A stretch of DNA of 64,000 bases, taken from Phycisphaerae bacterium. Lineage in GTDB: Bacteria; Planctomycetota; Phycisphaerae; UBA1845. The position numbers were made by a program, and so were the translations under genes. Numbering within the stretch: the stretch's first letter is position 1; the number at the start of each line of letters is the position of its first letter. The notes beneath the pieces were generated by a model. It ran no database searches. It was not told where the DNA came from and saw only the letters and a list, made by a program, of their open reading frames with translations. Shown here one piece after another: positions 7,684 through 16,609 of the stretch. The stretch lies in contig JAJDDT010000102.1 in the NCBI GenBank assembly GCA_029260165.1, positions 150,503-214,502 on the forward strand. The letters run 5' to 3'.

Positions 7684-8090
7684 CAACTACTGCGATAGTC
7701 GGCACCAACCGTTTGGTTGACTGCCCAACACTGATAGGATGGGGTGAACACCCCTTGTTGAGTGTGGCGACCAAGCCACTGAGAGTGACACTAACGACTC
7801 CGCCCAACGGCTCCGGAGGTCCGTGCGTTCGCGTCAAGGACAACCAGAATTCAGGCGAATCCGAAAATGGGCTTCAAGTCATCGCTGAGCCAAATTCGGT
7901 TTCTATCTTCCTCAACCAGGAGCCGCTGGTTGTCGCAACACTTTTGGATCCTGACACAATTCACATTAAGCTTGACCTTCGACCCTTAGGCTTGGTTTTG
8001 TACGAGGACAGCAGGGGGCTTCTTATAGGGACGAACGTGCTTGCACACAACGAAATAAGAAATTGCAATATCGCGATTGGCATTGGGTAA
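7680..8090 (+). CDS. uncharacterised protein, third gene of the cassette
   Basis: A 136-residue protein with a GTG start at 7680 overlapping the preceding TGA. It is rich in beta-type alternation (VSIFLNQEPLVVATLLDPD, IHIKLDLRPLGLVLYED) and contains TNRLVDCPTLIGWGEHPLL near the N-terminus. There is no signal peptide or TM segment. It may be a beta-sandwich partner of the first two proteins. The function is unknown. A family A palindrome lies 14 bases downstream. Confidence 0.55.
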   Translation: MTTTAIVGTNRLVDCPTLIGWGEHPLLSVATKPLRVTLTTPPNGSGGPCVRVKDNQNSGESENGLQVIAEPNSVSIFLNQEPLVVATLLDPDTIHIKLDLRPLGLVLYEDSRGLLIGTNVLAHNEIRNCNIAIGIG

Positions 8091-8104
8091 GCCAGCAAGC
8101 CAGG

Positions 8105-8129
8105 TAGGTCAGGTTAAGCGAACCTGACG
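8105..8129. repeat. palindrome family A, copy 5 (short)
   Basis: TAGGTCAGGTTAAGCG directly followed by AACCTGACG; the central AGCG repeat unit is missing compared with copies 1 and 6. It lies between the convergent three-gene cassette and the RCK gene. Confidence 0.8.
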
Positions 8130-8140
8130 TTTCGGCCCCG

Positions 8141-8725
8141 CTACCCCCGCACCCCAACCACACACTCGATATGATCCCGCAGCTTCGCAAAAAACTGCAA
8201 CGCTACCACCTGCTCGCTCTTGATCGCATCGTCCGCGCCAAGACGAATCGCCTCCATCCCGCGCGAGGCATACTGCGTCCGACAAATGATGTACAAATCA
8301 GGATTCAGCCGCCTCGCCATCTCAACCGCTCTTAACGCCACCGATTCATTCGGAATCGTCACAGCCAACACATCCGCCGACATGATCCCCGCCTCACGAA
8401 GCACCGCCTCGTTACTCCCGCATCCCTCCACAATCGCCCGCCCCAACGACGACTGACTCCGCACCGTCTCGGAATTCCGCTCGATCACCACACAATCAAT
8501 CTCAGCCTGATCGCAAAACTCCGCCACACACCGACCCGGCAAACCATAACCAGCCACGATCACCTTTGAAATACCCGCCGGCACAGCCCCGACCGCCCCA
8601 CGCGACAGCGACACACGCACCCGCGCACCCTCAGGCCAATCCACAGGATCAACCAGCTCCACAAACCCGTTGCGATAAACACCCAAAATGTCGGAGGAAT
8701 CACCCACGCTGCACGTCGTCCACAT
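8141..8725 (-). CDS. TrkA-N / RCK-domain NAD-binding protein
   Basis: A 194-residue protein from the ATG at 8725. After a short N-terminal part (~55 residues) comes a Rossmann RCK_N domain: VIVAGYGLPGRCVAEF (glycine-rich nucleotide loop), then CVVIERNSETV with the acidic residue after strand 2, and VLAVTIPNESVALRAVEMAR. It ends soon after QVVALQFFAKLRDH, so an RCK_C domain is absent. Such domains gate K+ channels and transporters, but no channel gene is adjacent. It lies downstream of folC on the same strand with a 155-base gap. The complete ktrA/ktrB pair of this genome is at 38.7-41.2 kb. Confidence 0.75.
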   Translation of the reverse strand: MWTTCSVGDSSDILGVYRNGFVELVDPVDWPEGARVRVSLSRGAVGAVPAGISKVIVAGYGLPGRCVAEFCDQAEIDCVVIERNSETVRSQSSLGRAIVEGCGSNEAVLREAGIMSADVLAVTIPNESVALRAVEMARRLNPDLYIICRTQYASRGMEAIRLGADDAIKSEQVVALQFFAKLRDHIECVVGVRG

Positions 8726-8880
8726 ACCCCAATGCGGATCAACCGTGGGCAACAAACATGAGTCAAAGCGACGCAGGCAGCACCAAATCAATGCGCCGCC
8801 GCCCCTCGTGGACGGCGTGAAACACTCAGGGACGCCTCAAATCGAGAACGTCCCCAATCATCACACATGACTTAATACTG

Positions 8881-10299
8881 TCAGGCAGTGGCAGCCGCCA
8901 GGGCAGCCTTTTTGGAAGCAATCAACCGCTTCGCACGGGCCACCAGTTGAAACGACCCCGTGATACAAATCAGGTCGTCCCGCCCAACCGCTCGATCCGC
9001 AATGGACAACGCATCGTCCAAATCCTCGGACACCTGAAACATCTTGTGCGACAGGTCCGAAAACGTGCTCGCCAGATCGTCCGCGTCAGCCGACCGCGGC
9101 GCGCCGGTACCAACAAAAATGATCTTGTCCGCCCCAAGACGAATGTGCTTCAGCATCCCCGGAATGTCCTTGTCCTTCTGACATCCGAAAATAATCACCA
9201 TCGAGTCGTATGGGACGTTCTGACCGATCGCCCGCATCAACGCGTCAACACTGGCTGCGTTGTGCGCCCCATCAACCATGATCCGGGGATCATCGCTGAT
9301 CATCTCCATACGACCCTGCATCTTCGTCTTCGACAATCCCTCGATCGCCCTGGTTTCGTCAATCTCAACCCCACGAGATTTCAGAACCGCGATCATCCCC
9401 AGCGCAACGGCACAGTTCAACGACTGATGGTCACCACACAGCGGCGAATGGACATGCTCAAAATGACCATCGGGCGACGTCAGACAAATCCGCGTGTGAG
9501 GCCCCAACGCCCGCGACGATTCAAACCGGCAACTAAACCCGATCTCCTGACCCACAAACTGAATCGGCGCCCCGACCTCAGCCGCACAGGCACGCAACGT
9601 TTTCGTCACCCCCTCTGTCTGAGGCGATGCCACCACCGTCACGCCGGCCTTGAAAATCCCCGCCTTCTCGCCTGCGATCTCCTCAAGCGTCTCACCAAGA
9701 ACCCCCGTATGGTCATAGTTAATGCTCGTCAGACCAACGACATCGGGCTTGACGATGTTCGTCGCGTCCAGCCGACCCCCCATACCGGTCTCCACCACCG
9801 CAATATCCACACCCTCGCGCTCAAAGTGCAGAAAGGCAGCCGCCGTCAAAAGCTCGAAATAGGTCGGCTTGCCCACCCGAGGCATGGACGCCGCCTCCGA
9901 TACGTCGTTCACCAACCGCGCAAAAGCAGCCTCGGAAATCTCACGACCGTCGATCGCAATACGCTCACGAACATGCATCACATGAGGTGACGTATACGTC
10001 CCCACTTTAAGACCGCACGCCCTCAGCATCTCGCTGACCATCGCGACCGTGCTGCCCTTGCCCTTCGTGCCAGCCACATGGGCAACCCTGTAGGCAGATT
10101 GGGGATTACCCAAGGCGGCCGCCAGCCGTTTCATCCGACCGAGGTTGATCTGCGAGGCGATTTCACGCGTCAGAGGCGTCCGCTCATAATTAACGGTAGA
10201 GTTTAAAAAATTAACCGCTGCTCGGTATGTGCGGATCGTATCGTTCGCACGGCCCTTGCGCGTCGTAGGTTTCGTTTTGATTGTAGTGCTCCGTGACAT
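8881..10299 (-). CDS. folC: bifunctional folylpolyglutamate / dihydrofolate synthase
   Basis: An ATP-dependent ligase of the Mur family that adds glutamate to (dihydro)folate. The P-loop AGTKGKGSTVAMVSEML, the family motif TYTSPHVMHVRERIAIDG, the SINYDHTGVLGETLEEIAGEKAG block and the C-terminal VDGAHNAASVDAL are all present, so the enzyme appears intact. The length from the ATG at 10299 is 472 residues; a GTG at 10326 would add nine. The N-terminus carries about 25 basic residues (KTKPTTRKGR) before the core, slightly longer than usual. It stands alone apart from the RCK gene downstream. Confidence 0.93.
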   Translation of the reverse strand: MSRSTTIKTKPTTRKGRANDTIRTYRAAVNFLNSTVNYERTPLTREIASQINLGRMKRLAAALGNPQSAYRVAHVAGTKGKGSTVAMVSEMLRACGLKVGTYTSPHVMHVRERIAIDGREISEAAFARLVNDVSEAASMPRVGKPTYFELLTAAAFLHFEREGVDIAVVETGMGGRLDATNIVKPDVVGLTSINYDHTGVLGETLEEIAGEKAGIFKAGVTVVASPQTEGVTKTLRACAAEVGAPIQFVGQEIGFSCRFESSRALGPHTRICLTSPDGHFEHVHSPLCGDHQSLNCAVALGMIAVLKSRGVEIDETRAIEGLSKTKMQGRMEMISDDPRIMVDGAHNAASVDALMRAIGQNVPYDSMVIIFGCQKDKDIPGMLKHIRLGADKIIFVGTGAPRSADADDLASTFSDLSHKMFQVSEDLDDALSIADRAVGRDDLICITGSFQLVARAKRLIASKKAALAAATA

Positions 10300-10816
10300 A
10301 GTCCGAAGATTGTACAGTTTAGTCACAATGTCGTCAACGCGCCGACGACCTTTCGTGACAAATAGTTACATGCCGGAAACAGATGTAAATGATTGTCAAC
10401 ACTGAGTTTACTCACAGAAAACTCACAAGCCGACGCCCGGTTTCAGCAAGGATTCCACACCCCGGATCACCCGTAAATCGCGCCGATCGGCCATGGCTTT
10501 GCAAATCGACATCCAGCCTGCACAACCTATTATTAGACATAACATTATGGGAAGTGAAGGGCCATTCAGACGGAGCAAGACTGACCGGAAAATAACCAGC
10601 GACACATTATCGCCGCCACAACAAATAAAGCGTGAGTTAATGCCGCGATGTCAGCCCGGGATGGCGGCCGAACCCGGATATCACAGGCGTGGCCCGAATT
10701 CACTGGAAAAATTTTTCTCGAATCAAGCCCCGAACCGTAGGCGATCGGCCCAAATCACGCGACGATGGGCCAATCGGACGTTGACGGTTGACGTCCGATA
10801 AAGGAGTTCCCTGGGC
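10300..10816. other. non-coding gap between folC and aroB
   Basis: This roughly 490-base divergent intergenic region must hold the promoters of folC (minus) and aroB (plus). Short open frames here lack codon character and recognisable products. The only clear structure is the inverted repeat at 10774-10798 just before the aroB ribosome binding site. No RNA gene was recognised. Confidence 0.5.
10774..10798 (+). promoter_or_regulatory. inverted repeat directly before the aroB ribosome binding site
   Basis: TCGGACGT and ACGTCCGA form eight-base arms around a nine-base loop (TGACGGTTG). The AAGGAG ribosome binding site follows three bases later. It could be an operator or an mRNA hairpin affecting aroB translation. 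Confidence 0.45.
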
Positions 10817-11911
10817 ATGGTCGACGAGAAGCAATTTCGGTTTGGTCAATCGACGACAGCCGTCCGCGTTGGCGCGGGTGCATTGGCGGAGGTTGGGCGT
10901 TGCGCCACCCTTTGTGGAGGTGGGAAGGCGTTGGTTGTTTCTGATGAAACGGTGGCGTCACTTTACGCCGATCGGGTGTTGGCCAATCTCGATGAGGCGG
11001 GCGTTTCGAGCGAACTCGTCACTGTTTCGCCCGGGGACGGGTCGAAGACGCTGGCCAATGCGGAGCGGTTGTTTGAGGCGTTGGCGGCGATGCACATGGG
11101 GCGTGATGGATTGGTCATCGGTTTGGGGGGCGGGGTGGTGACGGATCTTGCGGGGTTCGTGGCTGGGACCTGGATGCGGGGAATTGCGTCGATATTGTGC
11201 CCGACGACGCTTGAGGCTGACATCGATGCCGCCATCGGGGGGAAGACAGCCGTCAACCTGTCGGCGGGGAAGAATCTGGTCGGGGTGTTTCATCATCCGT
11301 CTGTGGTGATTGTGGATACGGACTGTTTGGCGACGCTGCCGATGCGGGATTTGTCAGCCGGCCTGGGGGAGGCGGTCAAGCACGGGTTGATTGATGGTGA
11401 GTCGTTGCTGACGTGGCATGAAGACAATGCCGTGGCGATCATGAATCGTGAGCCTGGGGTGTTGGCGGAGTTGATTGAGCGGAACATCGGGGTGAAGGCG
11501 GGGATTGTGTCGGAGGATGAGCGGGAGACGACGGGTCAGCGGGCGTTGTTGAATTTTGGCCATACGATTGGCCATGGTATTGAGGCGGCGGCGGTGTATT
11601 CGCTGCGTCATGGTGAATGTGTTGGTTTGGGGATGTTGGCGGCGATTCATATTTCAGAGGCGATGGGGCTGGCTGACGGGTCGTTGCGTGGGCGGGTTGA
11701 GGCGTTGTTGAAGGCGTTTGACTTGCCGACGACGTTGCCGACGGGGACAGGGGCTGACGAAATCGTCGGTTTTCTGTCGCAGGACAAAAAGGCTCGCGCC
11801 GGGGTGGTTCGGTTTGTCCTGATTGAAAAGCCCGGGGTGATGGTGATTCGCGATGATGTTGGAGAAACAACGATTGTTGGCGTGATACGGAAACTGCGAT
11901 CCTGCTCATGA
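10817..11911 (+). CDS. aroB: 3-dehydroquinate synthase
   Basis: A 364-residue second enzyme of the shikimate pathway, converting DAHP to 3-dehydroquinate with NAD+ and a divalent metal. Hallmarks are DGSKTLANAERLFEAL, the nucleotide-binding GLGGGVVTDLAGFVAG, PTTLEADIDAAIGGKTAVN, GKNLVGVFHHPS, the metal-ligand Glu in GLGEAVKHG, and the two His ligands in NFGHTIGHGIEA and LRHGECVGLGM. AAGGAG at 10801-10806 fits the ATG at 10817. It is a single gene; no other shikimate genes are nearby. An eight-base inverted repeat before the ribosome binding site may take part in regulation. Confidence 0.95.
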   Translation: MVDEKQFRFGQSTTAVRVGAGALAEVGRCATLCGGGKALVVSDETVASLYADRVLANLDEAGVSSELVTVSPGDGSKTLANAERLFEALAAMHMGRDGLVIGLGGGVVTDLAGFVAGTWMRGIASILCPTTLEADIDAAIGGKTAVNLSAGKNLVGVFHHPSVVIVDTDCLATLPMRDLSAGLGEAVKHGLIDGESLLTWHEDNAVAIMNREPGVLAELIERNIGVKAGIVSEDERETTGQRALLNFGHTIGHGIEAAAVYSLRHGECVGLGMLAAIHISEAMGLADGSLRGRVEALLKAFDLPTTLPTGTGADEIVGFLSQDKKARAGVVRFVLIEKPGVMVIRDDVGETTIVGVIRKLRSCS

Positions 11912-11980
11912 GGGTTGCGGCAGGACTTCAGTTCCAGCGCGGCAGGTGGTTCTGATATTGCTCAAGCTGTGCGCGGCGTT

Positions 11981-14404
11981 TCACATGGTCAGACTCAGCC
12001 TGTCATTCAGACCGCCGGCCGATCGTTGGCTCTGCGATGCAAACCCTTCACCCACAAACCGGATCATCTGACGCATCCTCGCCGTGTACGAATAATGCTC
12101 CAGTATCATCTTCCGGGTCGCGGACACCTGCTCATGACGCGCGTGCGGATCAGCCAGGAATCGCTCCGCCTTCGTCACAAAATCCGTTGCACCCGTGAAG
12201 GACATCTCATCAAACCGCGGAACAACTTCCATCGCATCCGGTATGGAGCAGGCACTTCGCCAACCTGCCAATGACTCCGGATTGAGCACACGACCGTCGC
12301 TGCCCATAAACGACAATAGTCTGTCAATCTCGTCACGAGCCTGTTTCGACAATCGCGCGAGGTCCTCCGACGACGCAACGTCGTGCTCATCAAGCATCCT
12401 CATGAGCCTCCTCAAATTTGTCCCCGAACAGTCCGCACTCGCGCGACGAGCCATAAAAAACCCGGTTGCCATCAGTCCGTCCAACGCCCGCTGATGCAAA
12501 AACCCATATCCCATCAACTGCAGATTGATCGTCGACGCCTGATAAACCTTCTTCAGCTCGTCCCCGTTTTCCGTCGGACCTTTCGCATGACACGACAACG
12601 TTGGATGTTTCTCCCAACCGTTGCCCCACAGATAGAATTGTCGGTTCGTCTTCTGCGACCATTCAGATATCCATTTCAATGCAACATGTCGAAACGCACG
12701 GTCACCCACACGCCCCAACGCAATCAATACCTTCGAAATATCTGCATAAACAAGAGATAAACCCAACTGTTCAATAGAATCATACGTTCGCAAAATCAAA
12801 TCACCCGGAAACGGACCACCCGATTCCCAATCCGGCAGCATCGTCGCCAGGGTGTGTCGAAACACCGTCCGCAACTGCCCTTCGGGAAGCCACTGCTCGG
12901 CATGGTTCGCTTCGTCGACCGGGGTGGCTGACGCGTGACTCACATACGACACGTCGCAGCGATACGGTGCCAACTCATCATCGGACAGTTGCCGGTCATC
13001 ATAGGTGCTCGCGCCACCCGCCATCGGACAGGGCATCAAACGCTCGGCAGGCCAACCGAATCGCTGCTGCACGGTGGCTGCGGAAAATCCCATCAGAAAA
13101 TCATTCCACGCCAGCGTCGGATTCCGACTCTCATCGAACACCGACGGCAACGCATCCTGATCCCACGAAACACTCGGAACAGATTCATGGACCAACGCAG
13201 TCATTTCGTACCGCATTCGACTCAAAATGAGCACGATATCAGGCTCAAAATCCGCCTGCGCCTGCAACGCCACCGACGGATGCAACACCAGATGATCGTC
13301 CGATTCCATCACCAGCTTCGTCTCATAACCGAGCGATTCCAACGCTTCCAGACAATCGCGCATGCTGTATTTGAGGAATGTCGTGTGCCTCGACGTGAGC
13401 CCCAGAATCCGAAGCGGTCGACCAACCGCCTTACCATTTTCGTCCGCAGCGTCGGCCAAACGACCCGCCCACCAGGATGCGTCGCGATCGGCGTACACCG
13501 TGGAAATTCGCTCGCGAAGCTGATCGATCCGAACGGCCCGCGCATTGGCAATGTCATTCATCGTCTCAAACGCCTGCCCCGCAACCTTGTCAGCCATCCA
13601 CTGCGAATGACAGACCCGATCGGTCACAGGCCACTCCGCGCTCGACTCAAGTAATGCGCGGAATTGAGATATACAATCAACCCCGACAAAAAAGCGAGCG
13701 CGTGCATCACTTAACACATTGCGAAAGTCATGAATGTGAAACATAATGGCGACGGCTTCGGGATTCGGCTCGACCACATACAAAGCAGCCGACGAGTCGA
13801 GAAACACGCGGTGCGTCTTTTTGTAACCATCGAAAATTTCCCAACCCAAACCGACACCGTCGAACAACTGGGCCGGTGGACTGATACCTCGAAACTGCGT
13901 GTTCAGTCGCGTCTCAGCCACCGCCCTGTGATCGTCCAATCCCCCCAACCAACGCGGTGGCCACGGGTCACCCGCCATCCGAACCTCGGCGTTGCCGTCC
14001 GCGCACAAATGCAGCTCGTATCGGTCGCTCAACCCCTCCGCCGATCGCCGCACCATGTCCGCCGCTTCCGGAAACCGATCAGCCAGCGCATCGACATTGG
14101 CTTTGAAACGACGACGACGTGCGGACCAGTCAGCCATGCCCGTCGTTTTGTTCTCCGCGACTACCTGCAATTCCGCCACAACCGATGCAACATCGGGCGA
14201 CACGGTCATACGGCTCAACAATTGCCTGGCGGCTCCGCACAACCCAAGCTCGATCAACGACCGCACATACCCGAGAATCCATTCCGCTGAATTCGGCGCG
14301 GAAGGAGCCAGTATCGACAGGACACGGCAGTAAAGATAATGGTCACCCTGTTGCTGCGCGCAACGGGCAAGACGGGCCACCAAAGGCAGATCGATCGACG
14401 ACAT
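11981..14404 (-). CDS. large CgeB-like glycosyltransferase
   Basis: An 807-residue cytoplasmic protein. The first ~110 residues are helical and TPR-like. The region from ~330 (LRILGLTSRHTTFLKYSMRD) to ~760 has the two-Rossmann layout of GT-B enzymes of the CgeB / DUF3880 type: an N-terminal lobe with DIVLILSRMRYEM and SVSWDQDALPSVF, and a C-terminal lobe with FYLWGNGWEKHP, INLQLMGYGFLHQRALDGLMATGFF and the final RMRQMIRFVGEGF. Such proteins are usually sugar transferases for surface glycans or glycoproteins. No sugar-nucleotide specificity can be inferred. It is 56 bases from the M20 peptidase gene on the same strand. Confidence 0.7.
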   Translation of the reverse strand: MSSIDLPLVARLARCAQQQGDHYLYCRVLSILAPSAPNSAEWILGYVRSLIELGLCGAARQLLSRMTVSPDVASVVAELQVVAENKTTGMADWSARRRRFKANVDALADRFPEAADMVRRSAEGLSDRYELHLCADGNAEVRMAGDPWPPRWLGGLDDHRAVAETRLNTQFRGISPPAQLFDGVGLGWEIFDGYKKTHRVFLDSSAALYVVEPNPEAVAIMFHIHDFRNVLSDARARFFVGVDCISQFRALLESSAEWPVTDRVCHSQWMADKVAGQAFETMNDIANARAVRIDQLRERISTVYADRDASWWAGRLADAADENGKAVGRPLRILGLTSRHTTFLKYSMRDCLEALESLGYETKLVMESDDHLVLHPSVALQAQADFEPDIVLILSRMRYEMTALVHESVPSVSWDQDALPSVFDESRNPTLAWNDFLMGFSAATVQQRFGWPAERLMPCPMAGGASTYDDRQLSDDELAPYRCDVSYVSHASATPVDEANHAEQWLPEGQLRTVFRHTLATMLPDWESGGPFPGDLILRTYDSIEQLGLSLVYADISKVLIALGRVGDRAFRHVALKWISEWSQKTNRQFYLWGNGWEKHPTLSCHAKGPTENGDELKKVYQASTINLQLMGYGFLHQRALDGLMATGFFMARRASADCSGTNLRRLMRMLDEHDVASSEDLARLSKQARDEIDRLLSFMGSDGRVLNPESLAGWRSACSIPDAMEVVPRFDEMSFTGATDFVTKAERFLADPHARHEQVSATRKMILEHYSYTARMRQMIRFVGEGFASQSQRSAGGLNDRLSLTM

Positions 14405-14460
14405 GCCTGTTCATCGGCAGCATGCCGCGACGGAATCCCGCCCGATTCACCCGACAGCAC

Positions 14461-15831
14461 CTATTTTCCAACGAGATTCTGCATGAAGTTGGCCGAAAAC
14501 CGAACACCACCCCACAAATCCGACTTGTGGAAAAACTCGTTGGGACCATGCGCGTTGCAGTTAGGCCAGCAAAGCCCGACCATGATCGTCTCGGCGTCCA
14601 GAATCTGCTTGAACATCGGCAGAATCGGCAGCGACCCGCCCTCGCGAATCAGCACCGGTTCCTTCCCAAACGCGGACGCGACAGCCCCCTTCGCCGCAGT
14701 CATCGCAGGCAGGTCGATCGGACACATGTAGGCGGCGCAATTGGCGTGATCCTTAATCTCCAGACGAATTCCCGGTGGGACCGCAGCCCTGACGAATTCG
14801 TCGAACGCCTTCGAAATCCTGTCAGGATCCTGATTCGGAACCAGCCGCATCGACACCTTCCCGCCCATCTTCGCGGGGATAATCGTCGATGACCCGGGTT
14901 TCATGAAACCGCCGAAAAGCCCATTCACGTCGAGCGTTGGTCTCGCCCAGCGTCGCTCCAGCGTCGAGTAACCCGCCTCACCATCCAGGGCGGACATACC
15001 CAGCATCTCCGCATATTTGCCTTCATCGAACGGCAGGTCCTTCATCATCCCCAGTTCCTGATCGGTCACGCCGACAACGTCATCGTAGAACCCCGGAATC
15101 GTGACGCGGTTCCCGGAATCCTTCATCGACGCAATAATCTGACACAATGCGTTCCCGGGGTTCGCGACGGTCCCGCCAAACGAACCGCTGTGCAGATCAT
15201 TCACCGGACCGCTCAGCAGAATCTCCTTGTACAACATCCCCTTGGTACCGTAGGTAATCGCGGGTGTATCGCCATCGAGCTTGCAGGTGTCCGACAGCGT
15301 GATGTAGTCGCAGGACAATCGGTCGCGGTATTTCTCGATAAACGGTGCCAGATTCGGTGAGCCGACCTCCTCCTCGCCTTCGATCAGGAATTTGAACCGC
15401 ACCGGCAACTTGCCAGCCACCTTCATCCACGCCTCGGCTGCCAACAGGTGCGCCAACACCTGTCCCTTGTCGTCGGCGGACCCCCGCGCGATGATTTTCC
15501 CGTCGACCTCGGTCGGCTCGAACGGATCGGCATTCCACAATCCACGCTCACCGACGGGCTGCACGTCGTAGTGGCCGTAAAGCAGCACTGTAGGCGAATC
15601 ACCGTCCACAGGCCCGGAATCCCCCACGACACACGGATGCCCCTCCGTTTCAACCATTTCCGCCTTGATTCCGCAGCCATTCAGCAGGTCCGCCACCCAT
15701 TGGCCTGCCTTGCGAATATCGCCATCGTGCGCCGATTCGGTGGAAATGCTCGGAATGCGGAGGAAATCCTTCAGCCTGTCAACGTATTGCGACTGGTTCT
15801 CCTCGATGTACTTCAATACCTGATCAATCAC
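14461..15831 (-). CDS. M20 family dipeptidase
   Basis: A 456-residue cytosolic zinc dipeptidase of the CNDP/PepV-like M20 group. The metal and catalytic residues are visible: YGHYDVQP (His87, Asp89), GSADDKGQ (Asp120 bridging), EGEEEVGS (Glu154/155), and a C-terminal ligand in NCNAHGPNEFF. The dimerisation lid (LHSGSFGGTVANP) lies around 215-330. The start is taken as GTG at 15831 because GAGAGGACC lies just upstream and the family normally begins at this point (IDQVLKYIEEN). An ATG 31 codons further upstream would add a non-family extension. Confidence 0.9.
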   Translation of the reverse strand: MIDQVLKYIEENQSQYVDRLKDFLRIPSISTESAHDGDIRKAGQWVADLLNGCGIKAEMVETEGHPCVVGDSGPVDGDSPTVLLYGHYDVQPVGERGLWNADPFEPTEVDGKIIARGSADDKGQVLAHLLAAEAWMKVAGKLPVRFKFLIEGEEEVGSPNLAPFIEKYRDRLSCDYITLSDTCKLDGDTPAITYGTKGMLYKEILLSGPVNDLHSGSFGGTVANPGNALCQIIASMKDSGNRVTIPGFYDDVVGVTDQELGMMKDLPFDEGKYAEMLGMSALDGEAGYSTLERRWARPTLDVNGLFGGFMKPGSSTIIPAKMGGKVSMRLVPNQDPDRISKAFDEFVRAAVPPGIRLEIKDHANCAAYMCPIDLPAMTAAKGAVASAFGKEPVLIREGGSLPILPMFKQILDAETIMVGLCWPNCNAHGPNEFFHKSDLWGGVRFSANFMQNLVGK

Positions 15832-15964
15832 GGTGAATCCGGTCCTCTCGCATGGTTGCGCCAATTCAAGTGCTGCTCCGCCGGGCAGCATGGTAAGGGC
15901 CAAAAGCCGGATTTGTCCAACCACGCCCGTTGGGTCGGCAGCTCACAGACCGTAGAATTCGCGC

Positions 15965-16510
15965 ATGGCTTCCATCCGCCCACCGAAACGCGCGATTCTG
16001 TTTTGCGGAATGTTGTATCAGGATCCCGACCTTGCCACCCTCGCCAAGCGCAGACTAGGCCAACACCTGGGTGAAATCGCGTCGGAGACCGACGTGCATC
16101 CGTTCGATCACACGGATTATTACGAAACGGAGACAGGCCCGAACATCCAGCGTCAGTTCATCTTTTTCACCGAACCAGTCTCCATCGAACGGTTGGCTGA
16201 AATCAAACGTTTGACGAATGATATCGAGCACGGCATCTGCGACGACGTCGCCCGCCCGCACGATTTGCGGCCCGTCAACCTCGACCCGGGTTATTTGACG
16301 CTGTCGAAAATCGTCCTTGCCACCACCAAGGACGCATCGCATCGCATCTACCTCGAACAAGGCATCCACGCGGAGGTGACGTTGCGATTCCACAGCGGAC
16401 AATGGAGCCCGCTGCCATGGACCTACCCCGACTACGCCGCCGACACCTTCCACCCCGATTTCATCCGCGCAAGAGAGACGCTCAAGTCATGGCTGAGCGA
16501 GGGATTGTGA
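15965..16510 (+). CDS. DUF4416 family protein
   Basis: A 181-residue protein with the family's diagnostic block VNLDPGYLTLSKIVLATTKD followed by HRIYLEQGIHAEVTLRF and GQWSPLPWTYPDY. The N-terminal block KRAILFCGMLYQDPDL is also typical. The family is widespread in planctomycetes and delta-type bacteria and has no known function. It is divergent from the M20 gene and 99 bases ahead of alanine dehydrogenase. Identity as DUF4416 is firm; the role is unknown. Confidence 0.85.
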   Translation: MASIRPPKRAILFCGMLYQDPDLATLAKRRLGQHLGEIASETDVHPFDHTDYYETETGPNIQRQFIFFTEPVSIERLAEIKRLTNDIEHGICDDVARPHDLRPVNLDPGYLTLSKIVLATTKDASHRIYLEQGIHAEVTLRFHSGQWSPLPWTYPDYAADTFHPDFIRARETLKSWLSEGL

Positions 16511-16609
16511 CGCTGGATTGCCACTCCCACGGGGTCGGGATATAGTCCCGGATTCGCGAGAATGACGGATAAAGTGGGCCTTTAGCCCCGAATCTTTGGA
16601 AGAGCAACC

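Noticed and set aside
10300..10816. Possible small RNA or tRNA in the folC-aroB gap
   Set aside because: No T-loop-like GGTTCGAATCC, no acceptor pairing and no terminator were found in this gap.
16540..16580. Sequence GATTCGCGAGAATGACGG before alanine dehydrogenase
   Set aside because: It resembles a palindromic repeat seen in many genomes (CGCG with GAATGACG), but only one copy is present here, so nothing can be claimed.
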